This document shows positions 11,068 to 22,239 of a stretch of DNA of 64,000 nucleotides, piece after piece. Under the pieces are notes generated by a model. That model had not been told where the DNA came from and did not search any database. It saw only the letters and a program-made list of their open reading frames with translations. Both the position numbers and the translations under genes were made by a program. How positions within the stretch are numbered: the first letter of the stretch is position 1; every line of letters starts with the position of its first letter. This stretch comes from Trematomus loennbergii. Lineage: Eukaryota > Chordata > Actinopteri > Perciformes > Nototheniidae. The stretch covers positions 6,174,683 through 6,238,682 of the forward strand of contig JAAOOA010000060.1 of assembly GCA_012861695.1 (NCBI GenBank). Direction: 5' to 3'.

Positions 11068-13205
11068 AACAAACAAAATAAAAACATAATATAAAATGGA
11101 ATAAAATCAAGCACACCGGTTACCCAAACGCCTGCCCAAACAGGAATGTCTTTAAAATAGTTTTAAAAGAGTCAACAGAGTCCGCAGACCGTAGATGAGG
11201 AGGCAGAGCATTCCATAGTTTAGGAGCCACAGCTGCGAACGCTCGATCACCGCGGGTCTTAAGGTGGTTACGTGGGACAGACAGTACATTTTGCATGTGA
11301 GACCTGAGTGGGCGGGCTGATGTATAAGGATGAATTAAGTCGGCCACATAAGCAGGAGTCTGACCGTGCAAAGCTCTGTAGGTGGGAGTGAGGATTTTGA
11401 ACTAATCCTATAAGCTACAAGGAGCCAGTAAAGTGATCTGAGTATTGGGGTAATGTGGGACCGTTTGTTTGACCGGGAGAGAAGTGTTGCAGCTGCATTC
11501 TGGACTGACTGCAGACTACCAAGGGCAGACATGCTGAGAGAGGAGAACAATGCGTTGCAGTAATCAATGCGAGATGAAATAACTGCATGGATAATCATTT
11601 CTAGGTCGGGTGTTGAAACTACAGATCTCAGTTTGCTAATATTTCGTAGGTGGAAGTCAGTTGATTAACATCGGTATCAAACGATGCGGATTGGTCAAAT
11701 ATTACCCCTAAGTTGCGTAGTTTGGAGTTGGCAGCAGAGGAATATGGTCCAATACTTTTCAGAATCAAGGGCGTAATCATTTCTGGTGCAACAACCAGAA
11801 CCTCCGTCTTATCAGCATTGAGTTCTAAGAAGTTATCCGCCGTCCAGTCCTTAATAGCGCTAATACATTCTAAGAGTCTAGATATCCTAAAAGCCTCACT
11901 AGGTTTGAATAAAATGTGGAGCTGGATATCGTCCGCATATAAGTGATATGTAATGTTAAAACTGTTTATGATCTGTCCTAAGGGTAGCAAATATAGGGAG
12001 AATAACAGTGGCCCCAAGACCGAGCTCTGACACAAAGTCTCCAATCGAGACGATGAAACTTCTGTCAGCAAGATATGATGCAAACCAGTCTAATGCTATG
12101 CCAGATATGCCCACCCAGTCACGTAACCTCTTGATCAGGATATGGTGGTCTACAGTGTCAAACGCAGAACTTAGGTCAAGAAGTACTAACACAGTGCAAT
12201 CACCCACATCAGAAGCCATCAGGATGTCGTTAGAAACCCTCAGGAGAGCCGTTTCAGTGGAGTGCTTTTTCCGAAATCCTGACTGGAACTTATCGTAAAT
12301 ATTGTGCCTCTCCAGTGCAGCAGTGAGTTGGTTGGCCACGACCTTCTCTAGAACTTTTGAGAGAAAGGGTAGTTTAGATATAGGCCTGTAGTTCACGGGC
12401 AAGGCTGGATCTAAGTTAGCTTTCTTTAATATGGGCTGAATAGTGGCATGCTTAAAATAGGAAGAGACACATCCTGTAGACAAGGAAGTATTAATAATAG
12501 CTGATACAGCACTGCAAATGGTTGGTAAAACTTTTAAAAATAGGGAAGTTGGTATTACATCCAGGGGGAAGGAAGATGGCTTCATTCTCCTAATTAAATC
12601 CATCAGGTCTTGTGAGTTGATAGGTTCAAAGGAGCCAAGCACAGAGTGGGATGGAGAGGGGCTAGAGTTGGGCAATGAAATCCCAGGATCAATACTGGAC
12701 CTAATAGATGCTACCTTATCTACAAAGAAAATAAGGAACTTGTTACAGTCATTATTCGAAAGACACAATGTTTGTCAAATAGCATCTTGGGATTTTTCTT
12801 TGAAGAAGTTATTAACTTAGCAAAGTAAGCAGTCCGGGCTTCTTTTACTAATGCATTAAAATAAAATCTTAGATCTTTGAGATAAAGGCGATGCACTTCC
12901 AGCCCAGGGGTTTTCCATAGTCGTTCTGTCACTTCCGCCTCAGGCAGCAGACAGCGTCCGTTATCCATGGAGAAGTATTGCAGATAGCTCTAGTCCTATC
13001 CTTTAGTGGTGCCACTATGTCCAGCAACGTGGAGCAATGCTGATTAAAAGACTGTATTAAAAGCTCTACATCGATCATATTAGTGTTATTATCACAGCAA
13101 AAGAGAACTGCGCACTGATCAGCTGTACTCTGAGTAATAATGCGTGAACGACGTAATGATGTTTTGAAGGACGAGAGCTTGAAACAAAATATTAATAAAA
13201 CGCTG
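11068..13205 (-). pseudogene. LINE reverse transcriptase (ORF2 C-terminal part), disrupted
   Basis: Reverse transcriptase of the LINE at 9736-13205, which copies the element RNA at the target site. The minus frames read in order: about 13205-12970 a linker with TSPWITDAVC; 12968-12720 WKTPGLEVHRLYLKDLRF; 12768-11956 the fingers and palm with LPVNYRPISKLPFLSKVLEK, FQSGFRKKHSTETALL and LLDLSSAFDTVDH (first catalytic aspartate); 12083-11628 with SVLGPLLFSLY and the catalytic YHLYADDIQL; 11598-11335 SRIDYCNALFSSL; and 11371-11120 FAAVAPKLWNALPPHLR. Several frameshifts separate these blocks. Endonuclease is missing. The order and motifs are diagnostic of a CR1/L2-type non-LTR reverse transcriptase; the copy cannot be functional as read. 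Confidence 0.88.
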
Positions 13206-14005
13206 CCGTTTTGAATCGATAGCGTTTAACCCTCTGAGACCTCTGAAGGCAAAGCTATTTAACACATAGTGAGAACTGCTACTATTTATCTCTCAATATT
13301 GTCTGTAAAAAACGTGGTAAAAGTTATTATTTCAGTGAGACAACAGAGCAAGCTTCTACAGTTGCACTAAGTTTTGATAACAGTTAAATATTATTTTGAT
13401 AATACAATTTCAATGTTGATGAATTTCATACTGTTCATTCATAATCTGATTGTCTTTGTAGCTCACTGTTGAAATAAAATAAAACATTACCATTACAAAA
13501 TAATTATATCTACAGCCCCTAAAAACACAAACACACATCTTTCATAAATAACACACTTGTTCTGCAATAATATGTTTTATGTTTCCTGCAATTTTTGTTA
13601 GGAAAGGACATGCCTGAAAGACACGACTCAACATTTTCTCCTTCTCTGAGGGTCAAGAAGAACATCCAAGAGGAAAATTAAAAGCTGATGTTATGAGATT
13701 TTAAGACCAGTACAGGACATTCACTAAGAAACTACTTTTATTGTGAAAACAAAGTCAGCTGATCGGATGCACCTATTTCCACATCTACACTCCATCAGCT
13801 GATTATTTCTATTTGCCTCACTTTATGAGCTTCACAACACCTGTACCTTGTACCGCAGAGTTTGTAACGTCACAAATAAATGGGGCCAATCTTCAGTCAG
13901 ATGTGAATGTGTAATCTAACATTTTCAGTAAGAATAATGGACAAAAGGAGTGCAAATACAAATACAATTTATTGAAATGTGAACCAAAAGTTAATCAAAA
14001 ATGTT
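13206..14005. other. No gene recognised
   Basis: AT-rich sequence without a supported frame, terminal repeat or RNA gene. Confidence 0.5.
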
Positions 14006-14192
14006 TTAAAGCTCCCATGTCATGCTTTTCCGGTTATTACCCGTCCCCTTGTGTGTTATGAAGGTTTTTATGCATGTAAACGGTGTGCAGAGTCAAAACC
14101 CTCAAAGTACACCCTGTAGCGAGTAAAACTCTAACACAGAAAATACCTCCCCAAAACGCCTCGTTGGAGATACGTCACTGCCCATTTGATTC

Positions 14193-14228
14193 TTCCGGGT
14201 ACCGCATGATGTCATGCGGTACCCGGAA
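14193..14228. other. Perfect 17-bp inverted repeat (palindrome)
   Basis: Arms TTCCGGGTACCGCATGA and TCATGCGGTACCCGGAA are separated by two bases. It could form a cruciform or, in RNA, a stable hairpin. In the related copy at 4552 the corresponding arms are separated by about 850 bases. Confidence 0.95.
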
Positions 14229-14519
14229 CGAAATGGACCAATCCCGAAGAGCTATGGCCACACCAGCAGCGGCGTGTTCCTCCTCCAGAGGTTCGAAGAA
14301 CCGGCATTTCACAGACGAAAGCTTCCAAAACATTGCCCAGTTTGAGGCCGGATATGCACAGCTTGTTTGGACCGTTTGGAGCAGGGGAAGATCCGGGTAT
14401 ACAACCTGTAAGTTTGCATTGTTATTTGTGTATTTATCAAACAAGACTGTTTAAATGTGTAAACTGTGTTGGACTGCTAAGCCATTGACACAGTGCTAAC
14501 TGTGCTAACTAAGTTGCTA

Positions 14520-14840
14520 GAGTTTCCATATATCAACTCTAATATCAGCAGATGGCCTTGCATACATGTATCTCATAGCAGGAGAATGTCTGCATTCACA
14601 CACAAAATACCTATTGACAGTATACTGCCGTGCGGTCAGTCGCGAAACGTAATTACATTATAGCTGGCGTAGCGTGTATGCAACCGATCTAACACACGGA
14701 GCTAAGCTAGGTTTGGTCGGAAAAACATTTTTGTGATGCTACGTTGCTAGCGTTTAAATATCAACTACAATGTCAGCAGATGGCCTTACATGTTTGTCAT
14801 GGCAGGAGAATGTCTGCAGTCACACACACGGAATACTCAT
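14520..14840 (+). repeat. Diverged tandem duplication, period about 225
   Basis: The block ATATCAACTCTAATATCAGC-AGATGGCCTT (from about 14528) recurs with substitutions as ATATCAACTACAATGTCAGC-AGATGGCCTT (from about 14758). In both it is followed by a GCAGGAGAATGTCTGCA word and a CACACACA run. It lies inside the TTAA element at 14006-16034. Confidence 0.75.
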
Positions 14841-16034
14841 ACAGTATACTCCGGGTGATTTACGTACATTGTGACAGTACATACTGCATGTAGCTAACGA
14901 GGCTAGCTGTATGCTAGCGCAAAACAATGTATTCATGCAAGTTACATTGTATGGTAGCAGAATACCCGTATACGATTGCAATTATAAACACATTATTGCT
15001 AGCCTAATATGAACCACTAGCTTTTGTTCATAGTTTTATTACACTGCATTATAGTTGCCTTTCCTCCAAGCTAACGTTCATATCGTGTTAGCTACCAAGG
15101 TAAACAAAGCTAGGTTAGCATATTAGCAGGCAAGCTGTTCATTACTACTAACGAATCTAAAACAACTAAGTTTCTCTAATATTTTGTGATTTGCTTTGAT
15201 TTCGTCCAGCCAGATCCTGGCGGACAATCCATGACGGGGACGGGACTACTACTGAGGCCTGCACCGCACCGGCTGTGCGCAGGCAAGATGCGAGGAGGAA
15301 TGGATGATATACCGTGTATATATATGTATATTTATGTTCATTTTGTACATTTCTAAAAATAAAGTTTAATGGAAATACTTAGTAGGCCTATCCTTTCTTC
15401 CCTGAATTCATATATAGCAAACCATGATTTGATTTCTCATCAAAGTAGTTTATTACAGGTAAAAATAACTTACTCTTTGTTATGACCGGCTCGGAAAGGC
15501 AAGGAGACATACACGAGTTTACAAAACCACGGCACATTTATTGTGGTAAATGCAGAGATAGGTGGTCGAGGGGAGAGGGTCGCTCAGTTCGTCCTTCTGC
15601 AGCCGCTTTGGAGAGAGACTCCGGGCCGCTGGGATTAATAGCACCGGCTCCGTGATCGCGCTGATTACCCTCTTCAGCTCCACCCCACCGTAAGCCCTGC
15701 AACACACCTGCACAAAGGCCCTGGGGCCGTCACACTCTTCTATAACTGATGTTCCCCGAAAAAAGCGGGCGTAGCCTCTCTGGTGGTTGACTAATCAGAA
15801 CAGAGTGGCCGAGCTGACCAATCGGAGCACACTAGGCTCACAGGGAGGGGGGGGCTAGAGCTCCAACGAGTCGTTTAGTGGAGAAAGTGAATACTGCTGA
15901 ATACACATGCTTGACAGAGATGCTGTATGCGAAACCAATGTGAGTTTGGAAAATTGCACAGTATAAATCTATTTTAGTATACCTCAACAATGTAATTATG
16001 ATCAGTGGAAATGGCCATGACATGGGCCCTTTAA

Positions 16035-16906
16035 ATAAAAAGCACATATGGACAGAAGGTGTAAACCTATTAAATGTATAAGTAAACACATTTAGCCAAA
16101 TAAAGTGACAGACTAGGCCTGTGCTGTTGGTATCAGCTATGCCCAGCATCCATCAGGCCTGGTACTCCTCGCTGAGGAAAGACCTTCAGTCCTCTCCGGC
16201 CAAACCAACAGACAGGACGTCCATCACACGGAGGTTTCTCCCTGAAGTCTCTGCAGCTCTCTGGACACCACGCTGTCTCAATCCGTCCACACTGAATATG
16301 AGAGGGGAAAAATTAAAATAATAAATGCTTTAGACAATAAGAAATATAAAAGTGAACCGTTGAGTTGCTCAGTTTTTTTAGATTGTCAATACTATTACTG
16401 TATAACTAATATCCCAGGTTAAGAGGCACCTTCAAATAAAGATTGGTCTTTAAATACATTTTGTCTTTTGAATTGTTTGTCTAAAGTCAAGGATCTAGAA
16501 CTGGTACTTCTAGTTTTAATGGTACAGTCTGGTTATTATGCTGTTTGGAGGAGGCATCACAGGTAAGAGTACTAACTAGCTACCATCACATGTACCTTAG
16601 TTTGACTTAAATGTATTAAACGTATAATTAAATTATGGCAAAATATAAATAACTAATGTCATGCAAACATATTCATATTTGCTTGATTCCAGTGTTGAAT
16701 TTAGCACAATTGCATACAAACGTCAAGGGATTTTAAGATTCTGAAGTCTTCGTTCTAAATAGAAAATAGCATTTCATCCTCAATCACAATAATAACATTC
16801 AAAGTAATACTGGGGAAGTAATGGGCAAAACTTACCGTTGATTGACGCGCCATGTCAGCGGACTGGTAGTGACACGGACCGTTAGCCCCGCAGTCATCTG
16901 GTTCGA
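16035..16906. other. No gene recognised
   Basis: Mostly AT-rich. A short GC-richer stretch at 16120-16300 has an open plus frame (16121-16321) with no recognisable domain. Confidence 0.45.
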
Positions 16907-17617
16907 CCTGACTATGGCTGTGACTGACCCGAGCCTCGTCGTTGTGATAGCTCCGCCCCTTTGCTCCCTCCCCCCTCCCTCCTCCCTCCCCCCCCCCACA
17001 TCTACAGGTGAAAATTACTTTTGCGACACATTCATCGCAAGAAGTGTAGCAAAAGTCAAGGCCGCAGATTCGTCGATTTATACTGCCACAGAGCAGATTC
17101 GTGAAGTTGTAATGACTGATTTGAGAGGTTGTAATAACCAAGTTGCAGTTGTAATGGAAAATATATTTAAAAAATATATATTTTTCTGCAAGTGAACATT
17201 TCATCACTAAGTTCATTTTTTTTCTACAAGCTACAAAACTTTTTTTTCTTCTGTGACTTCAAATGTGGTTCACAGATACGTGGATATGTTATACAAGTGT
17301 AAATGTATGCACACAAGCTCAGATTTATTTTCTGCAAGTGCTCACATCAGGTTTTACACGCTCTCGCATTTTGCACCATATCTACCTTCATATATATCGA
17401 GCCCGATCGTCGATTTCAAATGTGTGCTCTAAAATGATATTTATAAATGACTATTATCATTATTATAAGCAAGACAATAAATGGCAAAGATATGTAGAAA
17501 ATAAACGTATTTAAGATACGTTCCTAACAAACGTAACGTGGGAGAAAATAAGTTTCTAGCTAAACGTAATTGAGAATGCAGTTTAGTTCTGTGGGAACGT
17601 AATTTTTAGGAGACAGG
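16907..17617 (-). repeat. Unassigned dispersed repeat family X, copy 1 (composite)
   Basis: Two portions meet here. The part at 16907-17390 is shared with 32577-33036 (words GATAGCTCCGCCCC and GTGTAGCAAAAGTCAAGG). The part at 17391-17617 is shared with 57581-57804 (words CGAGCCCGATCGTCGATTTC and GTTCTGTGGGAACGTAATTT). On the minus strand the outer edge reads CCTGTCTCCTAAAAATTACG. It abuts the broken DIRS element at 17618. I do not recognise the family; a THAP-like remnant lies next to copy 3, suggesting a DNA transposon. Open frames occur on both strands and are shared by the copies, but near-identity of the copies makes that uninformative. Confidence 0.7.
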
Positions 17618-18360
17618 GTTGCACAAACAGTTGTTCAGTGCGCCTAATGGCAGCCGTGCGCTCTACATAGCATGCTAGTGCACGCACTGGGCAGAGGAGG
17701 TGCAACTTAGCCTCCCTGGCCCCAATATGGGGTGGAAGATTAAAGCAACCTAACTGAATAGCCCTTGATCTGAATGAACTTCTCATACTCTTAGGAGTAA
17801 AGGAGGGGTTCGGCCTGAGTGTCGCCCCGCTATGGTCACCCCGGATCAAAAGACAACTTGGGTGTACCGACAGAGCGGTCAGCTCGGACACCCTTTTGGC
17901 CGAAGTCAAGGCAAGTAGCAATGCTGTCTTCCATGACAGTGCTTTCAGGGAGGAAAGCTCCAGAGCCTCGAGCACCAACGGCAGGTCCCACTGTGGGGCG
18001 GAGGCGTGCACTAATGGGCGCTGCCTCCTGACCCCCTGCAAAAACCGCGTCATAAGCGGCTGACTGAAGGCTGACCTGCCTCCAAATCCCTCATGGCAGG
18101 ACGAAATGGCTGCTGCATACACCTTAATTGTGGAATGAGCCAGCCCCCTGTCCACCAGTATCTGTAAGTAGGTAAGAATAGAGCCCAGCGTGCACGACAG
18201 AGGCTCTAGACTCCTTCCTTCACACCATTGCCGGAATCCCGCCCACTTTGGCCTGTAACAGGCTGTGGTGGATTCTGCTCTTGCTGCTTGGATAGTCTGA
18301 ATAACGTTATCAGACAGCCCCACCTGTCTCAGCCTGTCCCTCTCAGGAGCCAAGCCTGGA
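17618..18360 (-). pseudogene. DIRS tyrosine recombinase, C-terminally truncated
   Basis: The recombinase catalyses integration of the circular DNA form. The minus frame (part of the open stretch 19073-17583) contains LAPERDRLRQVGLSDNVIQ, then the core-binding domain with STTACYRPKWAGFRQWC and the segment TYLQILVDRGLAHSTIKVY. The catalytic domain begins with LLLALTSAKRVSEL, where the arginine in AKRVSEL is the first catalytic arginine. The expected H-x-x-R block and the catalytic tyrosine are missing: homology stops where repeat family X starts at 17618, and the last residues of the open frame come from that repeat. The missing block is seen in a different DIRS remnant at 30863-31075 on the plus strand, from another copy. 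Confidence 0.85.
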
Positions 18361-18399
18361 GAGGTTGGCCCAGAGTGGGTAACGCCCCTATTGCGCCTG

Positions 18400-20059
18400 C
18401 TTCCTGAGACAGCGCTCCCCAGACCTGAGGAATCGCCCAGGGCTGGCCAACCATCATCTGTGTTACCCCCGCGTACCACAGCGCCAGGCGGTGATCTGGG
18501 GCCACCAGGATGATTGACAGCTGTTCCCGCCTCACCCTCTCCAGGAGGGGGGGGGATAAGGTGCAGCGGTGGAAAGGCGTAAAGCAGCTTTCTTGGCCAT
18601 GGCTCGTGTGCAAATGCGTCGACCCCCAAGGGCGGGTTGTCCCACCGAGCCAGGGAGAACCACAGGGCACAGTGGCTGTTGCGCCGATTGGCGAACAGGT
18701 CCACGTCTGCTCTCCCGAACTGAGTCCAGACCTGCTTCACCACCTCCGGGTGAAGCCTCCACTCGTCTGGCAGGGGCCCGCCTCTTGACATGAGGTCGCC
18801 CCCCCTGTTCTCCCGACCCGGGATGTGCAGGGCCCTTAGAGACAACACAATCTGTGAAACCCACAACCACAGGTTCTCTGCTGCGGTCAACAAGGCTATG
18901 GAGCGGACTCCGCCCTGCCTGTTGATGTACGCCACTGTGGTGCGGTTGTCTCTCCTTATTAGCACATGTTTGCCCTGTATTAAGGGTTTGAAGTGCTGTA
19001 GGACCAACATCACTGCTCGCAGCTCCAGGAGGTTGCTGTGCCGCGCCTCTGCCAGAGGCCAGCAACCACCCACAGCTCTCTCTAGGCACTTCCCCCCCCC
19101 ATCCTGTCACTGAAGCGTCTGTGAAGACTGTGATATAGGAGGTCACCTGCCCCAGTGGAGTTCCCCTCCGCAGATTCTCTGGGGATCCCCAGAATTGGAG
19201 GTTGCTCTCTACTGAGGGGGGGGGGATGGTCACCAGACGCCGTTTGTGTCTTTTGAGATCTAAACGAAGGCCGATAAACCACCTCTGCACCCCCAGATAT
19301 TCTACCTGCTGGTGAGGTATGGGGGAGCTCTTCTTCCAATTGATCGCAAAACCTAACTTGGTTAGGTGAAGGATCAACTGGGCTGTGTGAAACATTGCCC
19401 ATTCCCTGGACCTGGCCATGAATATGAGGTCGTCCAGATAAAAGAACATCCTCATGCCATGGTCGCGCAGCGGTTGCAGCGCCGTGGCCACACATTTGCT
19501 GAACGTGCGTGGGGATAGGGAGTAGCCGAACGGCAGTCTGTTTTGGAGCAATTTCATCATGAAAGTAAGCGTCCTTCAGGTCAATGGTTGTAAACCAATC
19601 GCCTGGCTGCATCAGTCCCAGTAACTGTTTCATAGTCAACATATGGAACTTTTTGCATGCAATGTGCCGGTTCAGGCCCCGAAGATCCAGAATGGGCCTG
19701 AATTCTCCTGTTTTCTTGGGAACCAGAAAGTACAGGGAATAGTGCCCCTTGTCTCTGTTTTGAGAGTGCACAACAGACACCGCCTGTTTCTGCAACAGGG
19801 CCTGAACCTCTGCTGAGAGGAAACCTATCTCCTCTTGGGATGACAGATTTGCCTCTCTTATGCCTCTGAATGGAGGAGGGATGCTGCAAAACTGGAGTGA
19901 ATAACCCAGTCTTAGTGTCCTGTCCATCCACTCTGTTAACACACAACTGATTTTCCATTCCCCATAAGATTGTTTTAGGGGATTTGCAATCAGCTGCGGA
20001 GCTACAGCTATGAAGCTGTGATACTCTCTGGTGGCCCACTCCACCGTCAAACCCTCCAT
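18400..20059 (-). pseudogene. DIRS reverse transcriptase and RNase H, frameshifted
   Basis: Copies the element RNA (reverse transcriptase) and removes the RNA strand (RNase H). On minus, the frame from 20059 gives the N-terminal fingers with FLVPKKTGEFRPILDLRGLN and DWFTTIDLKDAYFH (first catalytic aspartate). After a frame change near 19560 a second frame gives LPFGYSLSPRTFSKCV and the catalytic FFYLDDLIFM at about 19419-19453, then VEYLGVQRWFIGLRLDL. RNase H follows with VFTDASVTGWGG. A further frame change leads into MGGCWPLAEARHSNLLELRA and VLIRRDNRTTVAYINRQGG (19073 onward) and ALHIPGRENRGGDLMSR. All expected domain motifs are present but spread over at least three frames, so the copy is inactive. 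Confidence 0.88.
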
Positions 20060-20830
20060 AAAAGGAAGTTTGACCCATGGGGGCTGACACAGAAAGGGCT
20101 GTTTTTTAATAATGCAGTTTTTATCACATGCGCGCGCCCGCTGGCTGCTTCCTGTACTGGAATTACAACTGGGGCGGCGAGGGGGGAATCTGTACAGGCA
20201 TTATAGTGATGCGCAGGATTGTGGAAAGGAATGAATCTCAAACTGGAATATATGCAATTATTTTTATTTACACACACAGATGGATCATACACAGAGGAGG
20301 CAGGATTCATCCTCGCGTCCTGGATGGAGAGAGCCCTCTCGTGGGGCCCTCTGGTACCGCCGCGCAGAACTGGGCGGGTGAGCAGGAGAGGCAGCGGGAG
20401 CTATGGGTGCTCCGGCCTTACGCCTGACTCTCCTCCTCACTGTCGGCCCGCGCTCGCCCCGCTGAGGGAGAGCCAGCGGCAGCATCCGGCTGAGCTGCTC
20501 TCTCTCCTCCTCCAAGCGGCGAAAGCGCTGTGTTACCTACTATTACAGCTGCAGCCGCCACACCGTTAACCAGATTATTAATATGTCCGATGCAGCGGAG
20601 GAGGAAGCGTCAGGCCCACACGCTCCGCTGCCATGGCCATCACCAGCGGGAAATCTTGGCGAACAGATCGGCGTGGTGGACCCTCGTGGCCAGAAACGCC
20701 CGATAGTGAGAAGTCCTCGTCTTCTTCCTCCTCGACAAACGGGGCAGCGCAGGATTTACCTTTATACGTCTGATGATGCCATCTACAGTTTAGGGGCAGG
20801 AGGGCCCCATGGACCCCTACTATTTCAATC
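20060..20830 (-). pseudogene. Probable DIRS gag-like region, degenerate
   Basis: GC-rich DNA immediately upstream (minus sense) of the reverse transcriptase. One minus frame gives an acidic stretch (FVEEEEDEDFSLSG) followed by MAMAAERVGLTLPPPLH, reminiscent of the gag C-terminus of DIRS elements. Several stops interrupt it. The position fits gag; the sequence evidence is weak. The high GC could alternatively be read as a CpG-island-like patch. Confidence 0.4.
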
Positions 20831-21070
20831 GGTGTGGTTTTGCTGATTTGAGAAACACTATAAGAATTCCCGTCCTCCTGCTCCAGTTTCCTCCTGTTCC
20901 AGTTTCATAAAATAAAACCATTTACAGACCTTTTTGGAGTATTAGGTTAAAAAAAAAACTGGCCAAACTTCTTTATCTCTTCCTACTCACTTTTCATACT
21001 TACCATACTTAATTTTCATGTGTCTGCCTAATATGATGATCTCGTCACCCACCCACACAAGTATTTATTC

Positions 21071-22239
21071 TTAACCTGTTAAGCACCAAGCCTGTTTTTC
21101 ATGTTTCAGGCTCGAAAATGACATGCCCAAAACAAATGACTACAACTTAACTTCTAAAAGGGTTATATGAATAATTTATTTGATCAAAGCAAGGTTACAT
21201 CTGTGGGTTGGATGTAGAAGTGTCAGAATCAATATAGATGTTTTTTATTTTAAAGAAAATTCAGATTTTACATAGTAAAAAACTGTAAATTATAGTGTCC
21301 GTCCAAATATTCTTTTTTACTTATAGTGAAAACTACCCTTGGATGATGGGTTAGTAGACTAAAAGCTTTAGGAATCCAAAGTACAACATATAATAAGTAC
21401 CCTGTATCAAGATTGATGCAAAACAAGTGACATTTGACCTTTTTAGAGAGGTTTAGCCAAAACCACCCCACCTCTGAGGTGATTTGGGTGAAAATGTTTT
21501 TTTTTCCATATCTCTGGCCCCCCTTGGTCGATTTGGATGGTTGACACCTCTTTCTGACCGTTAGAGCCAATATAATCGAAGGGGGAGTCCCCCACACACA
21601 CACGTTGTGAAGAGAAAAGGTGGGGGCTGCGCGCATGTAATTTTGCAGCAGAGTGGACCGATCTCTCGCTCTGACATTTGGAAACGAAAAAGCAGTTTTA
21701 TTGCTTATGGATTATCAGAAATCATTTCAAAGAGGACACAGACACATTGGATTAACCTATGGATTAACTGCAGCATCGTTTTTTATCGTTTTAATGCCAT
21801 TGAAGACCAGTTTTGACCAAGGTAAGCCATGTTAGCGTTTCTAGCTACCTAGCTCCACATGTTATGATGTACGCTTTCGTTTATAGCGTCGCAAATGTTT
21901 ATCACTGAGTGTTGAGGTTTTTTACACAGATTCTGTGTCTCCAGGAGATGCAAAACGAGTGGTTGGCTGTGCATCTAGGATAAGTAATAAGGGAGTTATG
22001 AGTGAGTTTAGGTGCAGTTTTAGGTTACATTTTTTCGCTCGTGGCTAATTCAGAGGCTGAGTGTTAGCATTGTGGGTTTTTTTTAAATTTTTAAAAAAAG
22101 ATCAGTTAGCTGAGTTTCTTCCCGTTACATGGATATAAAACATTCATAGTTTATTAAATATTAAGATTCCTTAGACGTTGTTTCCTGCAAATGACGCGTT
22201 TATCCGCCCGGTACGGGGGGGCGGTGCGTAACAGGTTAA
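21071..22239 (+). mobile_element. piggyBac-like non-autonomous element, 1169 bp with TTAA flanks
   Basis: Left edge TTAA CCTGTTAAGCACCAAGCC; right edge GGTGCGTAACAGG TTAA. It is the best-preserved copy, inverted relative to 9922-11067 and similar along its full length. The longest frame (21268-21636, minus) is described separately. Confidence 0.9.
21268..21636 (-). CDS. Open frame conserved between two piggyBac-like copies
   Basis: A 122-codon frame, partner of 10491-10871. Shared words: CVWG, LALTVRKRCQ, NIFTQITSEV, WFWLNLSKK and KKEYLDGHYNLQFFTM. No domain, signal peptide or clear membrane segment. Codon-level selection cannot be judged from two close copies, so a chance frame remains the default reading. 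Confidence 0.2.
   Translation of the reverse strand: MRAAPTFSLHNVCVWGTPPSIILALTVRKRCQPSKSTKGGQRYGKKNIFTQITSEVGWFWLNLSKKVKCHLFCINLDTGYLLYVVLWIPKAFSLLTHHPRVVFTISKKEYLDGHYNLQFFTM

Larger units (their letters stand above)
9736..13205 (-). mobile_element. CR1/L2-group LINE, 5'-truncated, split by a piggyBac-like element
   Basis: On the minus strand it runs from about 13205 (linker between endonuclease and reverse transcriptase) through the reverse transcriptase to the 3' UTR at 9736-9921. It ends in AAGCGCTTTATAAAC and an ACTT tail repeat (on plus: TAAGTAAGTAAGTAAAG). A TTAA-flanked element of 1146 bp (9922-11067) interrupts the 3' UTR. Loss of the 5' end is the usual result of incomplete reverse transcription. 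Exact clade within CR1/L2/Rex1 is not settled. Confidence 0.8.
14006..16034. mobile_element. TTAA-flanked non-autonomous DNA element, 2029 bp
   Basis: Left edge TTAA AGCTCCCATGTCATGC, right edge GACATGGGCCCT TTAA: inverted ends of about 18 bp with TTAA at both sides. The first 200 bases match the copy at 4552. Contents: a near-perfect palindrome at 14193-14228, a diverged tandem duplication at 14520-14840, a poly(A) signal AATAAA at 15358-15363 and GC-rich DNA at 15480-15840. A short open stretch at 14250-14409 ends at a GTAAGT donor-like site and a CGTCCAG acceptor-like site lies near 15210, so a small spliced transcript is possible. No transposase domain is seen. TTAA targets are used by piggyBac and Kolobok superfamilies; the ends (A/G-rich start) look more Kolobok-like. 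Confidence 0.7.
17618..20830 (-). mobile_element. DIRS-type retrotransposon, broken
   Basis: Tyrosine-recombinase retrotransposon on the minus strand in the DIRS order: probable gag-like region (about 20830-20060), reverse transcriptase, RNase H, then tyrosine recombinase, which is cut off at 17618 by repeat family X. DIRS elements integrate with a tyrosine recombinase and make no target duplication, so none is expected. Frameshifts separate the domains. No terminal inverted repeat is visible at either edge of this copy. Confidence 0.88.

Noticed and set aside
16842..17195. 117-codon plus frame shared with 32594-32863
   Set aside because: Both lie in near-identical copies of repeat family X, so shared openness carries no information; no domain.
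20310..20830. CpG-island-like host promoter
   Set aside because: The GC-rich block is positioned as the gag-like part of the DIRS element and a minus frame fits that better.
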